Origin: an uncultured Stenotrophomonas sp.
Lineage (GTDB): Bacteria > Pseudomonadota > Gammaproteobacteria > Xanthomonadales > Xanthomonadaceae
Assembly: GCF_945952405.1 (NCBI RefSeq)
Contig: NZ_CAMFIA010000003.1
Location: 1-64,000 of the forward strand
Reading direction: 5' to 3'
Length of the DNA: 64,000 nt
Part shown: positions 30,506 to 38,596 of the stretch, piece after piece
Layout of the letters: each line of letters starts with the position of its first letter
Numbering within the stretch: position 1 is the first letter of the stretch
The notes under the pieces: generated by a model
Databases searched by the model: none
The model's input: only the letters and a program-made list of their open reading frames with translations
What the model was told of the DNA's origin: nothing
Position numbers and translations under genes: made by a program

Positions 30506-31081
30506 CTACTTGGCAGCCGCGATCTGCTTTTCGATGTCGGCGGCAGTCACCGGGCCGAGGAAGGTGTGGGCGAGCTTGCCCTGCGGGTCCAGCAGATGCG
30601 TCAGCGGCAGCCCACGCGGCGTGGCGAAGTCGGCCGGCGGATCGAACGGGTCCACGATCACGATCGGATAGGTCACCGGGTGCTTGGTCAGGAAGGACTG
30701 CATTTCAGCGGCTTCGATGTCCTCATAGGCCAGGCCGACCACTTCGATGTTGCTGCGCATCGCATGCAGTGCCGACAGCTCCGGCATTTCCTTGCGGCAC
30801 GGCGCGCACCAGGTCGCCCAGAAATTCACCACCACCCATTTGCCACGGTGCGCGGCCAGGTCGTATTCGCTGCCATCCACCGCCTTCATCTTCAGGGTCG
30901 GGAACTCGGCCGTGGTGCGCTCGGCCGGTGTCTCCTCGACCGGAGCCGGGGTACTGGGCGCCGGTGCCTGCGCCGGCGGCTGGCTGCTGGCCGGCGTCGG
31001 CTCCTGGGCCGGCTTGCAGGCCGACAGGGAAAGCAGCAGGGCCAGTGGAAGCACCAGCAGCAACGGGGTCTTGCGGGTCAT
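30506..31081 (-). CDS. TlpA/ResA-like thioredoxin-fold lipoprotein
   Basis: A 191-residue exported thiol-disulfide protein. The signal peptide ends in lipobox LSLSAC (Cys about 22), so it should be membrane-anchored in the periplasm. A proline/alanine-rich spacer (about 25-60) precedes the thioredoxin fold with active site WCAPCRKEMPE and the cis-Pro region near TYPIVIV. It probably reduces specific disulfides, for example in cytochrome c maturation or redox repair; the partner is not visible. The start lies inside the stop of the yihY-like gene (ATGA overlap). Confidence 0.9.
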   Translation of the reverse strand: MTRKTPLLLVLPLALLLSLSACKPAQEPTPASSQPPAQAPAPSTPAPVEETPAERTTAEFPTLKMKAVDGSEYDLAAHRGKWVVVNFWATWCAPCRKEMPELSALHAMRSNIEVVGLAYEDIEAAEMQSFLTKHPVTYPIVIVDPFDPPADFATPRGLPLTHLLDPQGKLAHTFLGPVTAADIEKQIAAAK

Positions 31082-32352
31082 GGCATGTCTCCAGAATCGG
31101 TATAGATATCACTGACCTTGCGCTTGAGGCGTTCGCGCAGGGGCAGTCGCAGATCGTCCAGCGCCGCCAGTGCGGCACGTCCCAGGCTGTCATCGCGGTA
31201 CGGCAGGTGCTGCTCGGCCACCGGAATGCGCAGCTGGGTGCATTCGTACAGGTCAGCCAGGCTGACCTGGTCCAGGTCACGTGACAGCAGCCACTCGCCC
31301 CGCTCATCCCGGCGCAGCAGCCCGATCTCCTGCAGGTTGCACGCCAGATCCTGCAACAGTGAGTCGGTCAGCATCGGCTCCAGCCGCAGGATCTCATCGT
31401 CGGCAAGCCCCTTGCCCTTGGCACGCGCGTGGTGGAAGCGGCCCAGCAGGCGCAGCAGGCCGTAGAACTCGTAGCCCTGCGGCAGGCGCAGTTCCACCGG
31501 CTGGTAGCGGAAGGCGGCCATCGACGAAGCCAGCGATGCACCCAGCAGCACGGCCACCCAGCACAGGTAGATCCACAGCAGCAGGATCGGCACGAAGGCC
31601 ACCGTGCCATAAAGCTTCTGGTAGGACTGGAAGCTGCCCAGGTAGGCGCCGATGCCCCACTTCACCAGTTCCAGGATCACCGCCGCCAGGATCGCACCGG
31701 GCACGGCATGCCGCCATTTCACCGTGTGGTGCGGCACCACCCGGAACATCAGCGTGATGCAGACGAACTCGATCAGGATTGGCGCCAGCCGCAGCGCCAG
31801 TTCGGCCAGCCAGCGCCCCTCCTGGGTACCGAACAGCGGCATCGCGAACACCCGTGCCGACACCGCCAGCGAGGCGGCGGCCAGCATCGCGCCCAGGGTC
31901 AGCACGGTCCAGTAGACCAGGAAGCGGGTCAGCTTGGGCCGGGTCGAACCGACCCGCCAGATCTGGTTGAAGGTCTCTTCGACGCTGTTGAGGGTGATCA
32001 GCAGCGACACCACCAGCGCGATGAAGCCGGCCGCGGTCAGCTGCCCGGCACTGGCCGAGAACTGGCGCAGGTAGCCTTCCGCCGCGCGCGCGGCGTTGGG
32101 CACGAAGTTGGAGAACACATAATCGCTGAGCTGGTCGCTCCAGCGATCGAAGACAGGGAAGGCCGAGAGCACGCCAAAAACGACGATCGCCAGCGGCACC
32201 AGGGCAAACACCGTGGTGTAGGCCAGCGCCGCCGCCGCCTGGAACAGGCGGTCGTCGAGAAAGCGATGCCACAGGAAGCGGCCGAAACTGATGGCCCGTG
32301 CGCGATCCCGCGCGCGCTCCATCCACAGGTTGAGCGTATCCAAAGGTTCCAT
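31078..32352 (-). CDS. YihY/BrkB-family inner membrane protein
   Basis: A 424-residue membrane protein of the YihY family (often annotated virulence factor BrkB or ribonuclease BN by old error). Six hydrophobic segments are visible between about 35 and 270, with AAALAYTTVFALVPLAIVVF and LGASLASSMAAF as conserved parts. A soluble C-terminal tail (about 290-424) looks like a winged-helix domain, present in a subset of the family. Function is unknown. The start at 32352 is by homology; upstream codons in frame are antisense to wrbA. Its 3' end overlaps the TlpA-like gene. Confidence 0.88.
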   Translation of the reverse strand: MEPLDTLNLWMERARDRARAISFGRFLWHRFLDDRLFQAAAALAYTTVFALVPLAIVVFGVLSAFPVFDRWSDQLSDYVFSNFVPNAARAAEGYLRQFSASAGQLTAAGFIALVVSLLITLNSVEETFNQIWRVGSTRPKLTRFLVYWTVLTLGAMLAAASLAVSARVFAMPLFGTQEGRWLAELALRLAPILIEFVCITLMFRVVPHHTVKWRHAVPGAILAAVILELVKWGIGAYLGSFQSYQKLYGTVAFVPILLLWIYLCWVAVLLGASLASSMAAFRYQPVELRLPQGYEFYGLLRLLGRFHHARAKGKGLADDEILRLEPMLTDSLLQDLACNLQEIGLLRRDERGEWLLSRDLDQVSLADLYECTQLRIPVAEQHLPYRDDSLGRAALAALDDLRLPLRERLKRKVSDIYTDSGDMP

Positions 32353-32429
32353 CGGCGAAAGGGTACCCGATGCGGAATGCTCGCAGGATAGCCATACTGG
32401 TGGCCACACGACGAGGAGAAGCGGGCACG

Positions 32430-33023
32430 ATGGGCGAGATTCTGGTGCTGTACTACAGCCGGGGCGGTTCAGTGGCACGGCTGGCGCGCCAGATCGCGCG
32501 GGGCATCGGCGAAGTGCCGGGCATGAGCGCGCGCCTGCGTACGGTGCCGCCGGTGGCGGCGGTGACCCAGACCGCACAGCCGCCGGTGCCCGATGACGGC
32601 GCGCCCTACGTGAGCGTGCAGGACCTGGTCGAATGCCAGGGCCTGCTGCTCGGCAGCCCGACCCGTTTCGGCAACATGGCCGCGCCGGTGAAGCACTTCC
32701 TGGACGGGCTCGGCGCCGAATGGGTCAACGGCACCCTGTCGGGCAAGCCGGCCGGCGTGTTCACCTCCACCGCCTCGATGCATGGCGGCCAGGAATCGAC
32801 CCTGCTGTCGATGCAGGTCCCGCTGCTGCACCACGGCTGCGTGATTGTCGGCATCCCGTTCACCGAACCGGCGCTGAGCCATACCACCAGCGGCGGCACG
32901 CCCTATGGCGCCAGCCACGTGGCCGGCGCGGCCGATGACCCGCAACCGACCGACGACGAGGCCGTGCTGGCACGCGCGCTGGGCCGCCGGGTGGCCGACA
33001 TCGCGCAGCGGCTGGCCCGATGA
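32430..33023 (+). CDS. wrbA: NAD(P)H:quinone oxidoreductase WrbA-type flavodoxin
   Basis: A 197-residue flavoprotein. ILVLYYSRGGSVARLA is the FMN phosphate loop; GSPTRFGNMAAPVKHFLD, FTSTASMHGGQESTLLSM and GGTPYGASHVAG are WrbA signatures. It should reduce quinones by two electrons, limiting redox cycling. GAGGAG lies upstream of the chosen ATG. Its stop overlaps the DUF2069 start by 4 bp, and it is divergent from the YihY gene. Confidence 0.95.
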   Translation: MGEILVLYYSRGGSVARLARQIARGIGEVPGMSARLRTVPPVAAVTQTAQPPVPDDGAPYVSVQDLVECQGLLLGSPTRFGNMAAPVKHFLDGLGAEWVNGTLSGKPAGVFTSTASMHGGQESTLLSMQVPLLHHGCVIVGIPFTEPALSHTTSGGTPYGASHVAGAADDPQPTDDEAVLARALGRRVADIAQRLAR

Positions 33024-33355
33024 GCAGCGCGCCGCGCACCGTGCTGCTGCTGGCCCTGATGGGGCTGGCCGCGCTGTTCGCCGGCTGGTTCATCAATGAC
33101 AAGCACTGGCTGGCCACCCAGCTGGTGTTCACCGCGCCACCGCTGGCGCTGGCGGTGGCGCTGCGGCTGGGCTGGCGCAAGGCCGGTTTCTGGGCCTCGG
33201 TGCTGGCGCTGGGCTGGTTCAGCCACGGCGTGATGAGCGCCTGGAGCCACCCGGAAACGCGCTGGCTGGCGCTGATCGAGATCGCCCTGGCCCTGCTGGT
33301 GATCTTCAGCGCCAGCCTGCCCGGGCTGCGCGCCCGCTTCGGCAAGCGACGCTGA
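33020..33355 (+). CDS. DUF2069 small membrane protein
   Basis: A 111-residue protein with four hydrophobic helices (about 8-25, 33-49, 56-72, 85-100) and a basic tail RARFGKRR. It matches the DUF2069 pattern, including FINDKHWLATQLVFTAPPL and WFSHGVMSAWSHPETR. It is translationally coupled to wrbA, a pairing common in this group, which hints at a membrane quinone-related role; no function is established. Confidence 0.85.
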   Translation: MSSAPRTVLLLALMGLAALFAGWFINDKHWLATQLVFTAPPLALAVALRLGWRKAGFWASVLALGWFSHGVMSAWSHPETRWLALIEIALALLVIFSASLPGLRARFGKRR

Positions 33356-33425
33356 CGCTGCGGCCGCCGGGCCGTATCATCTGTGTTCCTGGCCCCGCGC
33401 CGCTGTACCTGTCCTGGTTTCGCGC

Positions 33426-33920
33426 ATGCACATGATGGAAGAGCTCCTGGTCGTCACCACCGGTGGCACGATCGACAAGATCTACTTCGACGACAAGTCG
33501 GACTACCAGATCGGCGACCCCCAGATCGGCATGATCCTGCGCGAGCTGGGCGTGACGTTCCGCTTCAACGTGATCCCGATCCTGCGCAAGGATTCGCTGC
33601 ACATCAATGATGAGGACCGCGAGCTGATCCGCGCCACCATCGCCGCGCAGCCGACCCGGCACGTGCTGGTGACCCACGGCACCGACTCGATGGTGCAGAC
33701 CGGCAAGGTGCTGGCCACGATCCCGGACAAGACCATCGTGATGACCGGTGCGCTGAGCCCGGCGCGCTTCCGTGGCTCGGATGCGGAGTTCAATATCGGT
33801 TGTGCGATCGGCGCGGTGCAGTCGCTGCCGACCGGCGTGTACATCGCGATGAACGGCCGCATCTTCGACCCGCAGCACGTGCGCAAGAACGTGGCCGCGA
33901 ACCGCTTCGAATCGGTCTGA
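33426..33920 (+). CDS. One-domain asparaginase-like protein
   Basis: A 164-residue protein equal to the amino-terminal domain of class I/II asparaginases. It has TTGGTIDKIYFDD with the first catalytic Thr, and VTHGTDSMVQTG with the second Thr-Asp. Full asparaginases have about 330 residues and complete the active site with the C-terminal domain of a partner subunit. After the stop codon there are only SMAG palindromes, so this is a stable short form and not a recent truncation. Short proteins like this occur in other bacteria. Activity is uncertain. Three ATGs (33426, 33432, 33435) compete for the start. Confidence 0.85.
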   Translation: MHMMEELLVVTTGGTIDKIYFDDKSDYQIGDPQIGMILRELGVTFRFNVIPILRKDSLHINDEDRELIRATIAAQPTRHVLVTHGTDSMVQTGKVLATIPDKTIVMTGALSPARFRGSDAEFNIGCAIGAVQSLPTGVYIAMNGRIFDPQHVRKNVAANRFESV

Positions 33921-33927
33921 CCCCTGC

Positions 33928-33951
33928 GTAGTGCCGAGCCCATGCCCGGCA
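33928..33951 (+). repeat. SMAG-like palindrome
   Basis: GTAG head followed by TGCCGAGC-CCAT-GCCCGGCA, 8 bp after the asparaginase-like stop codon. Confidence 0.65.
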
Positions 33952-34039
33952 ACCGTGCCAGCGCGGCACAACGGTCCGCCGCCGAAGCATTGCGGCGTAC
34001 ATTCCGCCATCGCGGTTGATGAACATCCGAAGCCGCAGC

Positions 34040-34063
34040 AGCCGAGCGTAGGCTCGGCTCTAC
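34040..34063 (-). repeat. SMAG-like palindrome
   Basis: AGCCGAGC-GTA-GGCTCGGCT followed by CTAC; on the minus strand it is GTAG-headed, pairing in opposite orientation with the element at 33928. Confidence 0.65.
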
Positions 34064-34073
34064 AGAAACAGAA

Positions 34074-34097
34074 ACGCCCCGGCCGGAGCCGGGGCGT
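34074..34097 (-). terminator. Terminator of the S8 protease gene
   Basis: A 10-bp stem ACGCCCCGGC/GCCGGGGCGT with a 4-nt loop, followed on the minus strand by TTTCTGTTTCTG. It lies 22 nt after the protease stop codon. Confidence 0.65.
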
Positions 34098-34119
34098 GCC
34101 CATGGAGAGGGACTTGGGC

Positions 34120-35859
34120 TCAGTACTGGGCGCTGAGGGTCAGGCCCGAGAAGGTGCTGTACGCCTTCACCCGTACATACCAGGTGCCGGCGGCCGGACT
34201 GTTGATGGTGCAGGTTTCGCTGTTGCCGCTCAGGTACGGGCGGCAGGTGTAGGTGGTGTCGGTCGGGGCACTGCCCTGGCGCACGTACAGGTCGGCGTCA
34301 CCGCTGCCGCCACTGATCGCCACGCGCAGCTGGGTGCTGCCGGCCGGTACCGCGACGGTGTAGTTCAGCTCGGCACCGCTCGCGGCGCCCAGGCCGGTCA
34401 CCGGCACGTTGTTCTGCAGGACGTTGCCACCCGGGTTCGGCGTGCCTCCATTGATCGCGGCAGCCACCGCGGCGTTGGCGTCGATGATGCCGGCGCCGCA
34501 CCCACCCGAGCAGGCCCCCGGCAGCGGCCGTGCGGTGCTCTTGATGATGCTCTCCACCTGCGCCGGGCTCAGCGGGCTCGGCGCGACCGACTGCATCAGC
34601 GCGACCACGCCGGCCACGTGCGGCGCCGCCATCGAGGTGCCGTTGTACGACGCGTAGGTGGCACTGCCCGGCGTGGTGGTGCCGGTGTTGAGGGTCGACA
34701 GGATGCTCTGGCCCGGGCCCGAGATGTCGATGCCGGCACCGTAGTTGGAGAAGCTGGCACGCGCACCGGCCGAGGTGGTCGCGGCCACCGCGATCACGTT
34801 CGGGCAGTTGGCCGGCACCGACGAGGACACATTGGTGTTGCTGTTGCCGGCGGCAACCACCACGGTGGTGCCCCGGCCGACCGCGCCGTTGATCGCGTTC
34901 TGGTAGGTGGTCGAGCAGCTGCCGCCACCGCCCAGCGAGAGGTTGATGACCTCGGCCGGATTGGCATTGGCCGGCACGCCGCTGACAGTGCCACCGGATG
35001 CCCACACGATCGCGTCGGCGATGTCGGAGGTGTAACCGCCGCACTTGCCGAGCACGCGTACCGGCACGACCTTGGCATTGAACGCGGTACCGGCCACGCC
35101 GTTGGCGTTGTTGGTTACCGCGGCGACGGTGCCGGCGACGTGGGTGCCGTGCCAGCTGGAGTTGGAGGCCGGGATGCCCGAGCCGCACTCGTTGGCGCCG
35201 TACCAGTCGCCTTCATCGTTCGGATTGTTGTCGCGGCCACCGCCATCGCGCGCCATCGCGGCATCGCTGATGAAGTCGTAGCCCGGCAGGATGTTGGCAT
35301 TGAGGTCGGGATGGTTGGTGATGCCGGTGTCGATCACCGCCACCACCACGCCGGTGCCGGTGGACTTGTCCCAGGCCGGCTGGATGTTGATGCCCGCATT
35401 GCTGGTGCCGAAGCCCCACTGCTCGCTGAAGCGGGTGTCGTTCGGGGTCAGCGTCGCGCGCATGATCTGGTCGACTTCGACGTATTCCACGTTCGGGTCG
35501 GCGGCGAGCTTGCGCATCAGCAGCTCGGATTCGGCCTGGTCGAGCGGACGATCGGTCCGGACCACGGTCGGGCCGACGGCCAGCTTGCGGACCTCCTGCA
35601 GGCCCAGCGCGCGGCCCTGGCTGCTGGCCAGGCCGGCGGCGGCACTCTTCAACGAGGAAGCCAGCGCGGTGGTGTTGGCCACCGGGGCGCTGCCGTCGCG
35701 GTACTTCACGATGAAACGCTGGTGCGTCGGCGCGGACTGCAGGCCGCTGAGCTGGACATCACCTGCCAGCGCAGGCGTGGCCAGCAGCAGCGATGACAGA
35801 ACGGACGCACCAACGACCACCCACACTCGACGCACACGCGGTTGCGTTACCTGGGACAT
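34120..35859 (-). CDS. Secreted S8 (subtilisin-like) serine protease with PPC domain
   Basis: A 579-residue prepro-protease similar in layout to the StmPr extracellular proteases of S. maltophilia. Signal peptide 1-32 (ends ALA); inhibitor I9 prodomain about 45-135; catalytic domain about 140-475 with Asp177 (VIDTGI), His237 (SSWHGTHVAG), oxyanion Asn339 (AAGNSN) and Ser409 (NGTSMAAPH). A C-terminal pre-peptidase (PPC) beta domain spans about 495-579 (GSGDADLYVRQGS). All key residues are present. The start at 35859 has AAGGGAAA just upstream; the longer open frame crosses a non-coding A/T-rich gap. Likely matured by removal of the prodomain and perhaps PPC outside the cell. Confidence 0.94.
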   Translation of the reverse strand: MSQVTQPRVRRVWVVVGASVLSSLLLATPALAGDVQLSGLQSAPTHQRFIVKYRDGSAPVANTTALASSLKSAAAGLASSQGRALGLQEVRKLAVGPTVVRTDRPLDQAESELLMRKLAADPNVEYVEVDQIMRATLTPNDTRFSEQWGFGTSNAGINIQPAWDKSTGTGVVVAVIDTGITNHPDLNANILPGYDFISDAAMARDGGGRDNNPNDEGDWYGANECGSGIPASNSSWHGTHVAGTVAAVTNNANGVAGTAFNAKVVPVRVLGKCGGYTSDIADAIVWASGGTVSGVPANANPAEVINLSLGGGGSCSTTYQNAINGAVGRGTTVVVAAGNSNTNVSSSVPANCPNVIAVAATTSAGARASFSNYGAGIDISGPGQSILSTLNTGTTTPGSATYASYNGTSMAAPHVAGVVALMQSVAPSPLSPAQVESIIKSTARPLPGACSGGCGAGIIDANAAVAAAINGGTPNPGGNVLQNNVPVTGLGAASGAELNYTVAVPAGSTQLRVAISGGSGDADLYVRQGSAPTDTTYTCRPYLSGNSETCTINSPAAGTWYVRVKAYSTFSGLTLSAQY

Positions 35860-36290
35860 CGTATTTCCCTTTCTAGTGGTGTGAATGCCGGAATCGGCAG
35901 AAGCACCGGCCCGAACCCGGGGCTGGCTTGCGATGGCGAGGTTCGAAGTCCGGCGAGTCAGCGGATCCCCCTGTCGATCCGCCGTGCAGATGACGCTAAT
36001 GACCAAAACCGGACACCACAAGATTTTCAGCGTCTTTTCAGCAAGATGAAATGTTCGTTCTGAGACTTCCCGGGTCGAGGGTTTGTGAAGGTGAAGGAAC
36101 TTTCTCGCGCCCTGCACGCACCTGACTGGGTGGTGTCCTGTCTGCCGATGACTTTGCCGACATCGGCGCCCGCCGCTGGCGGGGTCAGCCCGCTTCTGCG
36201 CAGGAAAGGGATCTGATCGCGACGCCCTCAACGCAGAAAGCCCGTCACAGGGACGGGCTTTCCGGGAACAACACAGCCTGGGGCGGGCGA
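35860..36290. other. Gene-free 431-bp gap between the protease and ilvE
   Basis: The part near the protease (35990-36065) is unusually A/T-rich for this window and probably holds the protease promoter; I see no confident -35/-10 pair. At 36181-36222 lies a decayed GGGGTCAG...GATCTGATC hairpin. The hairpin near 36236 is listed separately. No gene is convincing. Confidence 0.5.
36236..36262 (-). terminator. Hairpin downstream of ilvE
   Basis: A perfect 11-bp stem GAAAGCCCGTC/GACGGGCTTTC with a 5-nt loop, about 30 nt after the ilvE stop codon. The T-tract is short, so termination strength is uncertain. Confidence 0.6.
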
Positions 36291-37385
36291 TCAGCCCAGC
36301 TTGACCAGCCAGTTGTGGCGGTCCGGCAGGCGGCCGTACTGGATGTCGGTCAGTTCCTTGCGCAGCGACATGGTCACTTCGCCGGCCGGCGCGTTGATGT
36401 CACCCACCGAGAAGCCTTCGCCCTTCAGCTGGCCGATCGGGGTGACCACCGCGGCGGTGCCGCAGGCGAACACTTCGCTGATCGCGCCGGAGGCAACGCC
36501 GTCCTTCCACTCGTCGATGCTGACCTTGCGCTCTTCGACCTTCATGCCGCGGTCGCGGGCCAGCTGCAGGATGCTCTCGCGGGTGATGCCCTCGAGGATG
36601 CTGCCGGACAGTTCCGGGGTCACCAGGGTGCCGTCCTTGTAGACCAGGAACACGTTCATGCCGCCCAGCTCTTCCAGGTACTTGCCTTCGACCGGGTCGA
36701 GGAACAGCACCTGCGAGCAGCCCTGCGCCTGGGCCTTCTGCTGCGGCAGCAGCGAAGCGGCGTAGTTGCCACCACACTTGGCGGCACCGGTGCCGCCCTT
36801 GGCCGCACGTGCGTATTCGGTGGACAGCCAGATCGACACCGGCGCGACGCCCTTGGCGAAGTACGGGCCGGCCGGGCTGGCGATGACGTAGTAGCCGGCC
36901 TTGTGCGCGCCGCGCACGCCGAGGAAGGCTTCATCGCCAATCATGAACGGGCGGAAATACAGGCTCGACTCATCGGCCGACGGGACCCAGTTGCTGTCCA
37001 CGGCAATAAGCTGCTTCAGCGATTCGACGAAGATCTCCACCGGCAGTTCCGGCAGCGCCAGGCGCTGCGCCGAGCGCTGCAGGCGGCGACCATTGGCATC
37101 CGGGCGGAAGGTCCAGATCGAACCGTCGGCATGGCGGTAGGCCTTGATGCCTTCGAAGATTTCCTGGCCGTAGTGCAGCACGGCCGCGGCCGGGTCCAGC
37201 TGCAGCGGGCCGTAGGCGCGCACGTTGGCGTTGTGCCAGCCGGCATCCTTGTCCCAGCGCACTTCCACCATGTGGTCGGTGAAGTGCAGGCCGAAACCCG
37301 GCTTCTCCAGGATCTGGGCGCGCTCTTCAGCGCTGCGCGGGTGGTCCGAACGGGTGACGGCGAAGCTGGGAATGGACTGGGACAC
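36291..37385 (-). CDS. ilvE: Branched-chain amino acid aminotransferase
   Basis: A 364-residue fold type IV PLP enzyme for the last step of Val, Leu and Ile synthesis and the first step of their breakdown. Schiff-base Lys203 lies in GTGAAKCGGNYAAS; YGQEIFEGIKAYR and SEVFACGTAAVVTPI are family blocks. The length matches the longer bacterial/eukaryotic BCAT2-like form rather than the 309-residue E. coli IlvE. It follows sufT on the same strand across a 59-bp gap with a GGGCCCGC hairpin. Confidence 0.96.
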   Translation of the reverse strand: MSQSIPSFAVTRSDHPRSAEERAQILEKPGFGLHFTDHMVEVRWDKDAGWHNANVRAYGPLQLDPAAAVLHYGQEIFEGIKAYRHADGSIWTFRPDANGRRLQRSAQRLALPELPVEIFVESLKQLIAVDSNWVPSADESSLYFRPFMIGDEAFLGVRGAHKAGYYVIASPAGPYFAKGVAPVSIWLSTEYARAAKGGTGAAKCGGNYAASLLPQQKAQAQGCSQVLFLDPVEGKYLEELGGMNVFLVYKDGTLVTPELSGSILEGITRESILQLARDRGMKVEERKVSIDEWKDGVASGAISEVFACGTAAVVTPIGQLKGEGFSVGDINAPAGEVTMSLRKELTDIQYGRLPDRHNWLVKLG

Positions 37386-37418
37386 CGGAGGATTCCTGTT
37401 CTGGTTGCGGGTAGTGCC

Positions 37419-37440
37419 GGGCCCGCGTCACTGCGGGCCC
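37419..37440 (-). other. Hairpin between sufT and ilvE
   Basis: A perfect 8-bp stem GGGCCCGC/GCGGGCCC with loop gtcact immediately after the sufT stop. There is no T-run; it may influence readthrough into ilvE. Confidence 0.5.
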
Positions 37441-37444
37441 TGGA

Positions 37445-37996
37445 TCAAAGCATGCCGGTCTCGAGCCGGGCCGCCTCGGACATCATGTGCTGGTTCCACG
37501 GCGGATCGAACACCAGCTCGACGTCGGCCTCGGCCACCGTCGGGATCATTTCAAGCTTGCTGCGCACATCGTCGACCAGGATGTCGCCCATGCCGCAGGC
37601 GGGCGCGGTCAGGGTCATCTTCACGTCGATCTCGCGCTGGCCCGCATCGAGGTGCTTGATCTCGACCTCGTAGACCAGGCCAAGTTCGACGATGTTCACC
37701 GGGATTTCCGGGTCGAAGCAGGTACGCAGCTGCTGCCACACCAGCTGTTCCACCTGTTCATCGGTGGCATCGGCCGGCAGCTCCAGCGGGGCCGGTGCCT
37801 CCTTGCCGATGGCGTCGCCGTCCTTGCCGGCGATACGGAACAGGTTGCCCTCGACGAACACCGAGTAACTGCCACCCAGCGCCTGGGTGATGTACCCATA
37901 GCTGCCTGCCGGCAGGGTCACGGTGTCGCCCTGCGGGACCATCACGGCCTCGCAATCGCGTTCGAAGTGGACAGGTTCGCTGCTACGGGAATACAT
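37445..37996 (-). CDS. sufT: Fe-S cluster assembly protein SufT (MIP18/DUF59)
   Basis: A 183-residue cytoplasmic protein with a SufT-specific amino-terminal part (VPQGDTVTLPAGSYGYITQALGG) and a MIP18/DUF59 domain (about 95-180) carrying DPEIPVNIVELGLVY and TLTAPACGMGDILVDDV. SufT homologues help maturation of Fe-S proteins. The start at 37996 is chosen by homology; an upstream TTG at 38032 is in frame. It lies upstream of ilvE and away from any suf operon in this window. Confidence 0.93.
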   Translation of the reverse strand: MYSRSSEPVHFERDCEAVMVPQGDTVTLPAGSYGYITQALGGSYSVFVEGNLFRIAGKDGDAIGKEAPAPLELPADATDEQVEQLVWQQLRTCFDPEIPVNIVELGLVYEVEIKHLDAGQREIDVKMTLTAPACGMGDILVDDVRSKLEMIPTVAEADVELVFDPPWNQHMMSEAARLETGML

Positions 37997-38118
37997 GGGG
38001 ACCGATATGGGGCCGTGGCCAAGGCCACGCAAGACGGCATTCTAGCCCAGCCGCCCCGCCACCGCCGGTGCACTGCGGCAAACCACAGTATCCTGTGCGT
38101 GATCTTCAGGGAGCTTCG

Positions 38119-38538
38119 ATGTCCTCCAATGCCGCGCGTGCCAGGACCGTGACCTGGCTCTGGCCCATCATGCTGTTGCTGGGCCTGCTTGTTGCTCCCC
38201 TCGCCTGGATGGTGCTGGCGCTGATGACCGGCCGCCAGGTCGGCTGGATGGCGGTACTGACTGCCCTGGAACTGGTGTTCATGCTGCGCATGGGCACGCT
38301 GGGCCCGGGCCGGCTGCGTATCGCCCTGGTGGTGCTGGGCACCCTGCTGGTAGCCGCGGTGGCCAACTGGACCATCGCCAGCGCCTGGATGGGCGGTTCG
38401 ATCGGGCTGGACCTCTGGGACGCGACGATGCGGATGGGCCCGCACCTGGCCTGGACCCTGATCAGCCTGGCCAACGGCACGCTGGAGTGGCTGTGGCTGG
38501 CGGTGGCAGTGGCGGTGGGCGCCTGGCTGGCGCGCTGA
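38119..38538 (+). CDS. Small integral membrane protein, unknown
   Basis: A 139-residue protein with about four hydrophobic helices (13-37, 41-58, 66-92, 115-137) and few charges. GGGAG lies 6 nt before the ATG. It is divergent from sufT and convergent with pntB. I recognise no family motif; the sequence suggests an inner membrane protein and no more. Confidence 0.75.
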   Translation: MSSNAARARTVTWLWPIMLLLGLLVAPLAWMVLALMTGRQVGWMAVLTALELVFMLRMGTLGPGRLRIALVVLGTLLVAAVANWTIASAWMGGSIGLDLWDATMRMGPHLAWTLISLANGTLEWLWLAVAVAVGAWLAR

Positions 38539-38552
38539 CGCATTACTGGACA

Positions 38553-38591
38553 GGGGTCAGATTCCTTTCCACAGGAAAGGGATCTGACCCC
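38553..38591. repeat. GGGGTCAGATCC-family hairpin, copy 5
   Basis: A 39-bp palindrome GGGGTCAGATTCCTTTCC-ACA-GGAAAGGGATCTGACCCC with one unpaired position. It sits between the convergent ends of the small membrane protein gene and pntB and may help both transcripts end. Confidence 0.8.
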
Positions 38592-38596
38592 GGCTC

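Noticed and set aside
33426..34119. Frameshifted full-length asparaginase
   Set aside because: The sequence after 33920 is made of SMAG palindromes and a terminator, with no C-terminal asparaginase motifs in any frame.
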